From the NCBI RefSeq assembly GCF_041381155.1, contig NC_091137.1, positions 15,309,765 to 15,373,764 on the forward strand: a stretch of 64,000 bases of DNA, in the 5' to 3' direction. Shown piece after piece: positions 1 through 15,000 of the stretch; position 1 is the first letter of the stretch; each line of letters opens with the position of its first letter. This DNA is from Argopecten irradians (Eukaryota > Mollusca > Bivalvia > Pectinida > Pectinidae). The position numbers and the translations under genes were made by a program. A model generated the notes under the pieces. The model was not told the DNA's origin and made no database searches. It saw only the letters and a list, made by a program, of their open reading frames with translations.

Positions 1-3000
1 CATTCCCCATCTTTTAGTGTATGCATGATTCCATGAGACACAGGTTTAACAGCGACCTCTGCAAGATAGATATGTTTCTCAGCGGACAATTCATACTAAG
101 ATTAATATCGTAAAAAACCCAAAATCCATAAAGGCCCCTGGTCAACCATTTGGATCTGTGATCAGTCCTAAATTAGATAAAAACAATTGTAAGAGACAAG
201 TGAAATGAGACTTTTCACTAAACAGTTCTATCTGAGAAAGTACAGTATTGGGGAACTTTAACTGACTTCAATCATAACATTGACATGTAGGATCAAGATA
301 TAACATCGTTGAGAAAGACGTTTTCAACATTTTCTTAAATAGCTGTAAATATCAAGAGCTGGCAAACTGATAGTAAGTACCAGGTTTGGATAAAGATGCA
401 TAAAATTGAAATTGAAAAAAAAAAAGAAAGAAATCTCCCCCTACTCACCAAATTAAAACTGTAAAATGCACTTGCCCATTATATACAAGTGCTGACTAAA
501 CCCGCAAAAATATACCGATAGTTAAACATTAAAAAATATTTTCCTATTCCCATGGATTTGCTACAATAGTAAGACAGATTTGAGTGTATGAAAACATTCG
601 TTCATTCCCAGTATTACATGAAGATAAGTTTACTTACCAGCAACAAAGCGGTCTTTGATGGCTACGAGAGTGTTAGTATGTTCATCGTGCTCCACGACAG
701 GTGTATATATAACATCAAACATGGAGTGGAGAACACACGGGGAAATTTTATCTGACATCATCCGGTCTACGCCAATACGGAACTCATCGCGATCATCTCG
801 ATTCATTTCCACACCTTGAACCGTACTAGAAATCCCGAAGTAGATCTTCCCTCCTTTCCCTGAGCAAACACAAACATGGATACATGTCATACCATTACAA
901 AGTCCTTTCATACTACAAAATTAATAAATTTTGCCAAAGACACGCCAGTTTAAAATGGTGCAGAAAAGCAAGAGCACAAAAAAACATCCACCTATGTACA
1001 ATCATCACCAAATAACTGTCCATGTGAGACACCTTAACAACTTAGCCACTACCAAGATTTTAAATGATGCTTTTATTTCTTGAATGGTAAATGATAGCCT
1101 ACCACTGTTAAGGAGCCCACAGACATGCTTGGCGATGACAGAAGACGACACTTTGAAGATGGATTTGTTTGGTCTTAGCTCATGTGTAGTATCATTCTCA
1201 AACTCCACCTCAGAACCTTAAACATACAAACAAATAATAACACTCAACTAATAACAAATGTCATAATCATCATTGGCCTGAATTAATAGATCAACTTTTT
1301 CAGCCAGTTTTAAAGAAATAATGTGTCCAACATGAGATGAAATACAACTAGGGATGATTATGTATTAGTCTTAAGTTTTAAAATACTATCTCTTTGAAGC
1401 AAAAAAAAAAAAAAATTCTAATTGTAATTCTAGTTTTGCTTTCAATAAAGAAATACGACTTGTTGTGTAACGATTCCATATATGGAAAAAACATGTAAAG
1501 TAAATGTTTCCCATAAACAATACATCTCTATAATTACATATGACCACATTGATAAGGTAGAGATCTGATTTATAAGCTTACCCAATATGAAGGAATTGTT
1601 GGTTGTTTGTCCATAGTAATGTGTGGCGTCAATGGTTGTGACAGGCCTGGTAATGTCATCTGTAATAATACACAGCTAATCAACACATAAATGTTGACGA
1701 GTGCTGGTTTACATCATTTAACTGAACATCAAAATTTACTATTTTTATAACTGACCAACTAGGTCAGGATGACCTATTGTCATCGTGTTTCGTGCGCCGT
1801 CCGCCATCCGTCGTGCGCCGAGCGTAAAACTATTTATACAAAAGCCTACTCCTCCTAAACCCTTGAGTGAATTACATCCATATTTGGTGTGAAACATCCT
1901 TGGGGAAGGACAATCATATTTTATATAAATGAGATAAGTCAGACCCCTAGGGGCAGAGGGGTGGGGCCCCAAAAGGGCAAATTTTCTTAATTTAAGCTTT
2001 TAAATCCTACTCCTCCTTCATCCTTGGATGGATTTCATCCATATTTAGTGTGAAACATCATTGGGGACCGACAATCATATTTTATATAAATGAGCCTGGT
2101 CCGACCCCTAGGGGCTGAGGGGCGGGGCCCCAAAAGGGCAAATTTTCTTAATTTTAGCTTTAAAATCCTACTCCTCCTTCATCCTTGGATGGATTTCATC
2201 CATATTTGGTGTGAAACATCATTGGGGAAGGACAATCATATTTTATATAAATGAGCTTGGTCCGACTCCTAGGGGCTGAGGGGTGGGCCCTAAAAGGGCA
2301 AATTTTCTTAATTTTAGATTTAAAATCCTACTCCTTCCTCATCCTTGGATGGATTTCATCCATATTTAGTGTGAAACATCATTTGGGATGGGCAATCATA
2401 TTTTATATAAATGAGCCTGGTCCGACCCCTAGGGGCTGAGGGGTGGGGCCCTAAAAGCGCAAATTTTCTTAATTTTAGTTTTAAAATCCTACTCCTCCTT
2501 CATCCTTGGATGGATTTCATCCATATTTGGTGTGAAACATCATTATGGATGGACAATCATATATTATATAAATGAGCCTGGTCCGACCCCTAGGGGATGA
2601 GGGGTAGGGCCTTAAAAGGGCAAATTTTCTTAATTTTAGCTTTAAAATCCTACTCCTCCTTCATCCTTGGATGAATTTCATCCATATTTGGTGTGAAACA
2701 TCATTGGGGAAGGACAATCATATTTAATATAAATGAGCCTGGTCCGACCACCTAGGGGCTGATGGGTGGGGCCCCAAAAGGGCAAATTTTCTTAATATTT
2801 CTTTATGGCCCAATTCCTGTTTTCAGGTTTCGGTCTCCGATCTCAATGATTTTATAAGGGTTTAATTGATGCCGAACAACATACAACATTTTCGTAAAGA
2901 TTTTTGGTATTCCAAGATGGCCGCTGGCCCACTTCCTGTTTTAAGGTTTCAACCTCCGATCTCAATGAAAATTGGTCTATAGGGGTTTTAATTGATGCCG

Positions 3001-6000
3001 AACAACATGAAAACATTTTCATAAAGATTTTGGTATTCCAAGATGGCCACTGGCCCACTTCCTGTTTTCAGGTTTCAGTCTCCAATCTCAATGAAAATTG
3101 GTCTATAGGGGTTTTAATTGATTCAGAAGGGGGAACTTTAGGTGAGGACAATCATATTTTATGAAGGACCGAGCTAAGACCCATGGGGATAGTACGGCGG
3201 AGGTCCAAAATGGGAGCTTTGCTGAAATTTGGCTTTAAAATCTGACGACTCCTCATATTAATCCTTAAATTGGTTACAACCATATATGGATGAAGGGCTA
3301 CCAAGTTTGTTCAACAAATGATATTTACCTATTTCAGAAACTTACATATTCAACTAAGGAGTTCCTTGTATTGTTTATATTAATCGTTAACCAATTTGCT
3401 TTATACTGTGACTTTGTTGTTTTGTGCCATGAGTGTTAAGGCCCATGGGCCTCTTGTTTCTAGCGAGTGAAGTTTTTTTTTATAACTTTGATCTGAAATG
3501 TAAATCACCATTACAGAGTTCAGATCTGATGTCCAATTAAACCAGCAAAATACAATATTCACATTACCACTGCACAGTTCCTTTATGTTGCTACTATGCC
3601 CCAATGTATAATATTTTCCAGTATTTACATTGGCAGTTAGGCTCTAGCGTACCGATACAAAAATCAAGAGGCCCAGAGGGCCTGTATCGCTCACCTGGTT
3701 TGTAATGCCAAGTAATGTTCTGAATATAAGTTCATTGTTTCTTTTCTGAAGAAATTTGGATATTTACCTCTAATTCCCCTATTGGGCCCCACTCTTTCTC
3801 CTCCAGGGGGGTCAAACCCAAAATTTATACGAATTCTGTTAACCCCAAGGATGTATCTGGCCAAATTTGGTTACAATCCATGCAGAACTCTAAGACAAGT
3901 AGAATTTTTTTAGGATTTACCTCTATTTCCCCTATTGGGGCCCCGCCCTTCCTGCCCCCCGGGGGGTCAATGCCAAAAATTTATACAAGTTCTGTTCCCC
4001 TTCCCCCAAGGATGTTTCTGGCCAAATTTGGTTACAATCCATGCAGAACTCTAGGACAAGTAGCAATTTATAGGATTTACCTCTATTTCCCCAATTGGGC
4101 CCCATCCCTCCTGCCCCAAGGGGGTCAGAGCCAAAATTTATACAAGTTCTGTTCCCCTTCCCCCAAGGATGTTTGTGGGTAAATTTGGTTACAATCCATG
4201 CAGAACTCTAGGACAAGTAGCAATTTATAGGATTAACCTCTATTTCCCCAATTGGGCCCAATCCCTCCTGCCCACGGGGGATCAGAGCCAAAATTTATAC
4301 AAGTTCTGTTCCCCTTCCCCCAAGGATGTTTGTGGCCAAATTTGGTTACAATCCATGCAGAACTCTAGGACAAGTAGAAATTTATAGGATTTACCTCTAT
4401 TACCCCTATTGGGCCACGCCCCTCCTGCCCCCAGGGGGTCAGAGCCAAAATTTATACAAGTTCTGTTCCCCTTCCCCCAAGGATGTTTCTTGCCAAATTT
4501 GGTTACAATCCATGCAGAACTCTAGGACAAGTAGCGATTTACAGGATTTACCTCTATTACCCCTATTGGGCCCCGCCCCTCCTGCCCCCTGGGGGTCAGA
4601 GCCAAAATTTATACAAGTTCTGTTCCCCTTCCCCCAAGGATGTTTCTGGCCAAATTTGGTTACAATCCATCCAGAACTCTATGACTAGTAGCGATTTAAA
4701 GGAAATGTTGACGGACGGACAACGGATTAAAGGAAATGTTGACGGACGGACGGACGGACGGACGGACGGACGACGGACGACGCCGCGCCATGACATAAGC
4801 TCACCGGCCCTTCGGGCCAGGTGAGCTAAAAATCAAAAGGTTCAAAAGGTCAAAAAATGACTGGGGTTTACGTCAGTATGATAACTAACTGAAGAATATA
4901 ATATAATCTGAAAATTGATCAATATGTAAATATATTCTTATTAAAATATTTGAAATTGATTGAAATGTTGTACTTATCGTTGTATATCCTGTTTCATCAA
5001 TGGGACTAATTCATCTACTGTTATTGTTTAGTCGGTTGTCCGTGGCAACATACCGGAAGTTGCAAGAACTCAACTCTTTCGCGCCAAATAATTGGCTGTT
5101 GCATCAAATGATATTTTTCACTATACAAATGTATAACTTTTATTTTCATACTTTATTTTTCACCTTTTTTTCTTTTGATAACGGGAATGACTATATTAAA
5201 TGTAAATACAAGAGGCTCAGAGGGCCTGTATCGCTCACCTGGTTTTTTGTTAGTAATTATCACAAGACTCTGACAATTAGAAAAATAAGCAAAATTGACT
5301 CCCAAAGTTTAATTTTGAATCACAACCATACAATGATGCTATTGATACCATACAAATATGCTATTCAATACATAGGTTCAGAGACAAAGTAATTTATATG
5401 AAAATAGTAGCCTAATTGACCTTTTTGACCTCGCATATATTGCTGTTTAAGGCCAGGGGGTAAGCCCTATCATTTGTACAATTTCAAATCCCAACCCTAA
5501 TAAGGATGCTACCATTGCATTATAAGTGCTCTTCCATTCTTAGTTGCAGAGAAGAAGTCGTTTATATAGAAATAGCTAAATTGACCCCTTTTAACCCCAC
5601 CCTTCAGGCCCCCGGGGGTCAGCCCCATCATTTGCAAAATTTTGAATCCAAACCCTATAAGATGTAACCATTGCATTATGAGCGCAATCCCATGTTAAGT
5701 TGCAGAGAAAAAGTCATTTATATGGAAATTGACCACTTTTGACCCCGCCCCTCAGGTCCCGGGGGGTCAGCCCTATCATTTGCTCAATTTGGAATCCCCA
5801 GCCTACAAGGATGCTACCATTGCATTATGGGTGCTATACCATGCTTAGTTTCAGAGAAGAAGTTGTTTATATGGAAATAGCCAAATTGACCCCTTTTGAC
5901 CCCGCCCCTCAGGCCCCCGGGGGGTCAGCCCCATCATTTGCGCAATTTTGAATTCCCACCCTATAAGGATGCTACCATTGCATTATGGGTGCTATACCAT

Positions 6001-9000
6001 GCTTAGTTGCAGAGAAGTCATTTATATGGAAATAGCCAAATTGACAGCTTTTGACCCCGCCCCTCAGACCCCCGGGGGGTCAGCCCCATCATTTGCGCAA
6101 TTTTGAATTCCCACCCTATAAGGATGCTACCATTGCATTATGGGTGCTATACCATGCTTAGTTTCAGAGAAGAAGTCGTTTATATGGAAATAGCCAAATT
6201 GGCCCCTTTAGACCCCGCCCCTCAGGCCCCCGGGGGGTCAGCCCCATTATTTGTACAATTTTGAATCCTCACCCTATAAGGATGCTACCATTGCATTATG
6301 GGTGCTATCCCATGCTTGGTTTCAGAGAAGAAGTTGTTTATATGGAAATAGCCAAATTGACCCCTTTTGACCCCGCCCCTCAGGCCCCCTGGGGGTCAGC
6401 CCCATTATTTGTACAATTTTGAATCCCCACCCTATAACGATACTACAATTGCATTATGAGTGCTATCTCATGCTTAGTTTCAGAGAAGAAGTCGTTTATA
6501 TGGAAATAGCCAAATTGACCCCATTTGACCCCGCCCCTCAGGCCCCCGGGGGGTCAGCCCCATCATTTGTACAATTTTGAATCCCCACCCTATAAGGATG
6601 CTACCATTGCATTATGGGTGCTATCCCATGCTTGGTTTCAGAGAAGAAGTTGTTTATATGGAAATAGCCAAATTGACCCCTTTTGGCCCCGCCCCTCAGG
6701 CCCCCGGGGGGTCAGCCCCATCATTTGTACAATTTTCAGTTAGTAGCCCATAAGGATGCTACCAGTCAAATTTTGTTGAAATCCGACCAGCGGTTATGGA
6801 GAAGAAGTCGATTGTTGACGGACGACGGACGACAGACGACGGACGCCGGACGCCGGACGCTGCGGTATCCCATAAGCTCACCTCGGTCCTTTGGACCAGG
6901 TGAGCTAATAATTTTAACATTTTGTCATATTTTTGACATGCATTGGTGTGTAACATACATTGGGTGTTCTAGCATATCTATCATGGTGCGCTAATGCTCA
7001 CCATTGGCTATGCTAGAAAACCCAATGCATGTCAAAAATATGACAACCAATGCTTAAATGCAAGCAAAGTTACTGGCTTATCATGATCACAAATAACTAG
7101 AACACTGACACGTCAGAAAGGGCCCCGCTATGTGTCTGACGTGCCAAGATGACTGATTTGCAGCCTTTTTGATTCTAATCATATCATGTAGCCATTTTGA
7201 TTCAAATCATATTGACTTTAATTAATATATTAAGCAATGAATAATTTTATTTATTATGTCATAACAAATTGTTAATAAGTCCAAAAATGGAAAATGTGTC
7301 CACAACCTTTGATGCAGTGACCCCATGATCTTACCTTTGGTCAGTCAAAACTTTGGTGAGTTGACTTCTTGTTTAATTCTGAACAAATCTGCTTCATTAT
7401 AAATGTTGTAGCAAAATGTTCATGAGAAAATATTTTTTTTAAATTTGACCTTGACCTTTGACTTAGTAACCTTTAGTAACTCCTTGTTTAATTCTGAACA
7501 ACTTTGCATCATAATGTTATAACAAAATGTTTATCAGTTATAACAAAATGTTTATCAGTTAAGAGCAACAACATTGTGATTTTTTTTAAATGTTAAAATC
7601 CAAGATGGCCGATTTTTTTAATTTAATTTCAGCCTGAAAAATTACCAAGCAGATCTAGGATGGATGGGGAATCATCATGTAAAATATGGGGAAAATACTC
7701 CACTCCCTTCCATCATTAATGTGCAAAAGAAAAAAAACGGACAGACGGACGGACGGACAGACGGACAACCTGATTACTATAGGGCACCCGCATTTCGATG
7801 CGGGGCCCTAATTAGATGACAAGCACAGATCATTAAAACAGAAGTGCTTTAACAATCATAGTCATTGATACAGAACGTCACTACAAATGATGCTCTTTAA
7901 TCTATTATAGATGATTTCTCTATAACGCAAATATTTGCCCAAAAGGTGACACAAACCTGAGTTTTCTCGTGTGTGTGAGACCAGGCATGAATCCTCTTCA
8001 TCTGAATCATCAGACCAGGCTGTCTGTGAGAACATTCAGAAAATGTTGATAGATTTTAGGTCATGTGATCTAATAACTAACTAATAAAGTTGCTCAACAA
8101 TTTATGCTTTAATATAAAGTTTGATGACATCTACATTTGAAGTTATTCAGATAAGATGATGACGTCCAAGTATGATAGGACAAGATAAATGAGTTTAGCC
8201 CCAATCTACCCCTTTAATAACTGGCCCTTCAATAAAAGAAATGTAGGGCAAAAGTCGCTCTTGATAAAAGCCCCTTACGTAAGCCCCTTCTTTATTTTTT
8301 GTTTTTTTTTGTTTTTAAATTTTGAAATATTTTATCAAGCTGTTACAGGAATGTTGGTGCTATCAGAAAAGAGTGTCAAACAAAATACATTGCATGTGCT
8401 GTGATCATTTGTATCCTTTGAATTATTGATATCAAAGAAGGATTAACAAAAGATGTACATATATGTTCATATAGACATTTGAATGTTATATATAGAAGAA
8501 GCCATTAGTGTTTTCTTGATAAGAAGACACCTACTTAACAGGCTAGACACCTACTTAACAGGCTTACAGCTTGATGTTTGTATAAAGGATTACGTACACT
8601 ATATATTTAGTAAAGTATGTTTAATTCCAAAATATTTCTATTACATAGTGTCATAATTATTGAAACATAAAAATAATTTTATAATTTTATATTTTTTTTC
8701 AATCAACCATTAAGTAAGTCAAATAATCCAGTAAATTTCTGCATTTGGCCTTATTTTAACCATATTTTAAAAATTAGATTATTTAAAATGAAAATAATTT
8801 TTCATCACCAATTTTTTTTTTAATATGAAGGGGCTTTTTTCCTCTTTTTCATTAGTATGGAGGGGCTTTTGTCCTAGGGGCTTATGTCCTAAGAAGCTTT
8901 TGTCCTGAGGGGCTTTTGTCCGTAGCGCTAAAGGTCAATCGGGATCAGCATTCATTAACTTAGCACAATCAAAACTCTTAATTTCTTCAAACTTTAAAGT

Positions 9001-12000
9001 CTGATTTTTACATCTTTTTTATTTACAAATAAATAACAAGTTCTGATACATTAAACATGCAGCCAGTCTGAACTTTTATAATAATTAATGTGTTTAAAAT
9101 GAGGGCCTGACAGCAATTATTCATACTCGTATTGTTCTTTTGGAGAGATACATACCCTGACGATTCATGCTTACCTCATATAATCTCGACTGGAAGGATG
9201 CAGTTTTTGAGTTTATATCTCCTACACTATGAGCCTGAACAAACTTGACAAACTCACTGAAATTCAAATCTTCAACATTAGCATTTTAATTTGCCTTCAA
9301 ACTTCAAAAGTTTACATAGTAATAATAATAGAAGCCATGCAAAAGACAATCTCAGGGGAATATCATCATTCATAGCTTCAACTTGATTATTGTTTCATTG
9401 AAAAAATTATCATTTCTCCTCTATCTTTGTGTTTAAATACAAATCTAACTTCCTCATATTACACTACATACACATTAACAGTACATAATATCTTAATTAT
9501 ATAAGTTCTCATTTCTTCTTGCATCTGTTTGGATAGATATATGTGGGTTGTTTATAAAACAATTTAAAGGGACAATTCAGTCTAAGAGTACATTAAAATT
9601 TGAATTTATATCGGAAACAAACCAGTTTTAATCGAAATTATATTAGTTGGTTTTACTGTGATATGCCAGAAAAGCCCACTGTCAAGAAATGTATATGAAA
9701 TGTTCAAACTCGCTTGCTGTCCGCCATTACACATTGTGGACGGTCGTCTTGAATGGTGAACCCCGGCCATTGCCAGTGTAGTCAAGACATTTTGCCTAAA
9801 ACTACTCAAATTGCTCTTACAGTAGTGTATTTACGTTATTAGGTGTATGTTTTTTTGTCTAAATATAATTTCATCAACTCCTGAGTGGTTATGCATTGCA
9901 TTTATTTAAATGTATGTGACTTTGGCTCGGGGTATGGGTATACGTACAACATACATGTTAATACCTGGTTAATTGTATTGATCAACGATTTAGAATTTCA
10001 ACGGCATAAATAAAAAATACATAAACAATGTAATGGAATTTGTCACTATTTCTTGTTATATGTTTAATAAGGAATGTAGAACAATACATTTATGTCATAT
10101 TTTGCTTCGTGGTTATGTTACAGAATTAGCCTCACTGAATTGTCCCTTTAAAGATATATACACATCTCATATCATATTTACTATATTATCATTTTTCCCT
10201 GTAAAAGGCAATGTTAGTAGCATTTTATTTATAATGCACATTACAGAGTTTTTTGCTCCTGGCCATTGGGTAGCTGTTAACCGTTATGTCACGAGTTTGT
10301 AAGTGTAACGTCATACAATGCAAAACATTCCTACACAAACTCAGATCGTAACACTTTTACATACCTACCCACAACCGCAACTTACTCAGAATACTACATT
10401 GAGACACCAGATGCAGAAAAAATGAGATTTTCAGAAATGAATTTTATATCAACACTGTAAATTAGGGACAGCTGTCAATTTTGCAGGGTCCTGTGTGTGC
10501 TTGACCTAAGTGACATTTTACAATGAAACAAACATGATTTAAGAAAACAATATCAACTATAGACGTAAACTCAATCAAGAAGGAATAGAGACAAACAAGA
10601 GAAATATGATTACCACAATGTGTTTATAAGTGAAAACCAAAATTGTGCTTATTATATAAGTGGACACTATTTGACAGATGGAAAAATTGAAACAAGAGGC
10701 CCACGGCCTTAACGGTCATCTGACTACCTTGGCAATAGCTGTATAGGAAATTAATTAGATATGGTGTCATGTTTAAAAAATAAAAGCACTTGGTCATGAC
10801 CATGTAAGGATCATTTAATGGAAGTTTTAGTCAAACTGCATGGGTAGAACTTCCAGAAGTTCAAAATGTGTTTTCAAGATGGCATCTTGGTTTTCGGTTC
10901 AACCCGACAAATAACAACACTTTGTTTGGATAATGTCAATATCCTTAAAATCATTCAGATAAGTTCCAGCATAAGTTCAAACTATATTTTCAAGATCGCG
11001 GGAGTGGTGTCCATCTTGGATTTCAGATCAACATAAGATATAAAAACAGTTGGTCACGACCATGACAAGGATCATTTCATGCAAGTATCAGCTAAATCAC
11101 ACTGGCAGAATTTGAGAAGAAGTTCAAAATTCAAGATTTTAGAATATTTGACCCCCCTGACCTTGATAGTTGGTCAAGGTCATTCATTTCAATAACTTTG
11201 GTAACCCTTCATCCCAGCATGGCACAGGCCAAATATGAGTACCCTGGACGTTTTGGTTAGTTAGAAGAAGCCATTCAAAGATTTTAGCCTATTTGACCCT
11301 TGTGAACTTGACAGCAGGTCAAGGTCATTCATTTTCATAAATATGGTAGCCCTTCTTCCCCGCATGTTACAGGTAAAATATGAGTACTCTGGGCATAATG
11401 GTTATTGAGAAGAAGTCGTTGAAAGATTTTAGCCTATTTATCCCTTGTGATCTTGAAAGTAGGTCAAGGTCATTTATTTTCACAACTTTGATAGCCCTTC
11501 ATCCTCGCATGCTACAGGCCAAATATGAGTACTCTGGGCCTAATGGTTATTGAGAAGAAGACGTTCAAAGATTTCAGCCTATTTGACCCCTGTGACCTTG
11601 AAAGTAGGTCAAGGTAATTTATTTTCACAACTTTGGTAGCTCTACATCCCAGAATGCTACAGGCCAAATATGAGTACTCTGGGCCTTATGGTTATTGAGA
11701 AGAAGTCGTTTTAATGAAAAGTTTACGCACGGCGCACGGCAGTGCATGATGACTATAGGTCATCCTGACCCTTTGGGGCTAGGTGAATACTTTATATAAA
11801 ACTTTCGTACCTTGGACAGTTCTTGAGTTTTGGGTCTAGGTGAATACTTTATATAAAACTTTCGTACCTTGGACAGTTCTTGAGTTTTGGGTCTAGGTGA
11901 GTTTTGTTTAAATTTGGAGGCGATCTGCCAGAGTCACTTCTTCTCTGTCTGTCAAGTGAACGTTTTCGTTGGAGTGACAATGATGGTTCTGTGTCAATCT

Positions 12001-15000
12001 TGCGTACAAAGATACGAAGTAGATGTGTACAAGCGTGGTAAATCTTGCTTTTCGTGCTGCCACGCTGAAGTAGTACTTTCATAACAGTCTCAATACCTAT
12101 AGGCCAAGAATATCACTTGTTATAAACTAGCAACGTCATTACCTTGTGAGGCAGAAAGTAACTCATTTGTTTTACCATTAATCCCACAAAATTTTTGGTG
12201 CATTTCCCTAGAAACAAGTTTTAACTGAAAATATATGCAATATTATAAAATTGATTCAAACTATATAAAGTGTACATGCAGGTAAATATGATGACTTTTT
12301 ACAATATCTATAAATAGAGCTTGGAGTTATCACTTGGAAATAACTCACCTGGTTTTATTTTGTTTGCTGTTGATTTTTCATGAGACATTTGCACTGAGGT
12401 AAGAATTTATGTAAGTATTACATTTTCGCCAAAGTAAATTTTTCAAAGTGAAAAAATTCAGAAGAAAGTTATTGTCATCAAAATGGTAGTGAGTGGAATG
12501 GTCTAATAAGCAGTAGACTTGTGAATAAAGCAGTAGAGTTATGTTGCATGATGATGGTAAGATTTGTCGCTGGTTATATTAAGTTTGGAGAGATTACCTT
12601 CATGGTGGTAAAATTTGTCTCTAGTCGTATCGTTTTTGAAGAGAATGTTACACAGACAATTCAGGCATGCCACCAAAGCATTGCTGGAGTCAGACGGAAT
12701 CATCAGCAACTTGGAAATGACGTCTACAAAAAATCAGAAAATTAATTTATACTTATGGTTTACCTCCATCCATTTCTTCAACCATAATTCTTCAGTCAAA
12801 AGTGATAACTCGGAAAACTTATGCTTTATTTGAGTTCCGCTCGGTATATGTTACTTTTGGGCTTTTATTTTCAATGGAGCAACATATTTTTTCCACAAGT
12901 ATTAACTATAACACAGTTGAGCCTCTTATCTTTTATTCCTAGAACTATAGAACTCAATTCCATTCCAACTATTCCATAAGTCTCATCTAACTTCACAGTA
13001 TCATTCACTTCATTCCATTACTTGGATTACTTAATGTATAACCACGAATACAAGGTTCAATGGTACAGTGTAATTCAAATGCTTGCATCTACCTGGTAAA
13101 TCTTTCTATAATCTTCACCTATATGTTTGATAAAGTTGTAAACAAACATTTTTCCATAGTTACTAAATTTCACAATTTCCATTTCTATGTATAATTGTGA
13201 GGATTAAGTTTCATGAATTTAAATGAAATGTTACTTCATTAAAAAAAATATTGTGGATGATATCATAGCTGATGTTACTCCCATAACATGAGAGTCGACT
13301 GGTAAGCCATTTTTAATCGGACGTTATTTTGTTAGACACGACATAATGTTCTAAATGTGTCTCGTCGTGCTATACCTCTAACATTGTTGGAGTAAGCTGA
13401 TGTAAACTTACTTGATCGCAAAATTCTAAAAAATAAATCACATGTGATAAAGTTGGTTTACAGTACTTTACACAAGATTCCACAGCGATTGAATGACTCA
13501 CCCAGAACGCATTCAGTAAGGTTGCTATTGGAGATGCTAGTTGACATCTTACTATAGAAAGCAATGTTTGTGACCAGTCTGAGTACATAGTGAATAGTTT
13601 CTGGTTCAGGACAAGCATGGAGAAATGTCTCCAGGGTTTCTATTCCACCCAGCTCAACCAAAATCTCACCTGACAAAAAAATGTTAATGATGTTAATGAT
13701 ACTCAATAAATATCATTTACCAACAAGATAATTAATCTACAATAAATATCATTTACCAACAAGATAATTAATCTACAATAAATATCATTTACCAACAAGA
13801 TAATTAATCTACAATAAATATCATTTACCAACAAGATAATTAATCTATAATAAATATCATTTACCAACAAGATAATTAATCTACAATAAATATCATTTAC
13901 CAACAAGATAATTAATCTACAATAAATATCATTTACCAACAAGATAATTAATCTACAATAAATATCATTTACCAACAAGATAATTAATCTACAATAAATA
14001 TCATTTACCAACAAGATAATTAATCTACAATAAATATCATTTACCAACAAGATAATTAATCTACAATAAATATCATTTACCAACAAGATAATTAATCTAT
14101 AATAAATATCATTTACCAACAAGATAATTAATCTACAATAAATATCATTTACCAACAAGATAATTAATCTACAATAGATATCATTTACCAAGAAGATAAT
14201 TAATCTACAATAAATATCATTTACCAACAAGATAATTAATCTACAATAAATATCATTTACCAACAAGATAATTAATCTACAATAAATATCATTTATATAT
14301 AATTACCAACAAGATAATTAATCTACAATAAATATCGGCAGAGACAATGATGCATTAACATTATGATTGTCAATTTGATAATTGAGAAAAATAAATTTCA
14401 TCAAAGATAAAAATCAATTCAAAAATTACAATGAACAAATAAAGAATTGTGAAACTTTAAATAAGATTGTATGAATGGATACTTGTGGCGTCATTTACTT
14501 GATGGCCATGTTTCTACTCCTTAATGAAGTATCACTTACATGCTGGAATACTTTTCTGGCACATATTAGAGAGGATGGAGGCTGCCAGTTTTGGAATGAC
14601 ATGATGGCGTGGTGAGGGCTCAACTCCTACAACATAAATATTATATTAATGTAAATTGGATTATACGCTACCTTGAACAGTACCTTATTATTACGCTTCA
14701 CCAAAATGAAATGACAGTGCATATAGAATTATACAGGGAATCTTGCTTTCGGTTGCGATGCTGTAACCTCATCTTGGACTATCAATACGAATATAGATGT
14801 TCTGACATCATTATCATTATTCATAATTTAATAAATTTTTAATTTTTGTTAAGAAAATGTAGTGGATCTTAACATAGCATATCACATGAAATGGAAACTA
14901 TGAATTTGATATTTAATTAATCTAAATCAAATACCTGCCAGTTTACACAGGGATATCTGCGGAGAGTATTTGCTGGTACCTATATGGTCGGGTAAGGTGT

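Noticed and set aside
1850-2790. CRISPR-like array
   Set aside because: Units are adjacent with no unique spacers, and the DNA is clearly animal.
3880-4824. Overlapping open frames with repeated 'YRIYLYFPYWAPPLLPPGGQ' text, also near 16944, 19702, 58713 and 61889
   Set aside because: These are translations of the family A core in different frames. The unit length is not a multiple of three and the frames drift from unit to unit, so no protein is encoded.
12300-12390. Extra exon of the ARM-Tudor-Schlafen gene with a good GTGAGT donor
   Set aside because: In the needed phase it contains a stop, while the exons at 12598 and 12143 join in phase without it.
13703-14266. A 187-residue minus-strand open frame of 12-residue repeats
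   Set aside because: It is the 36-bp minisatellite read in one frame. No splice sites join it in phase, and flanking exons connect well without it.
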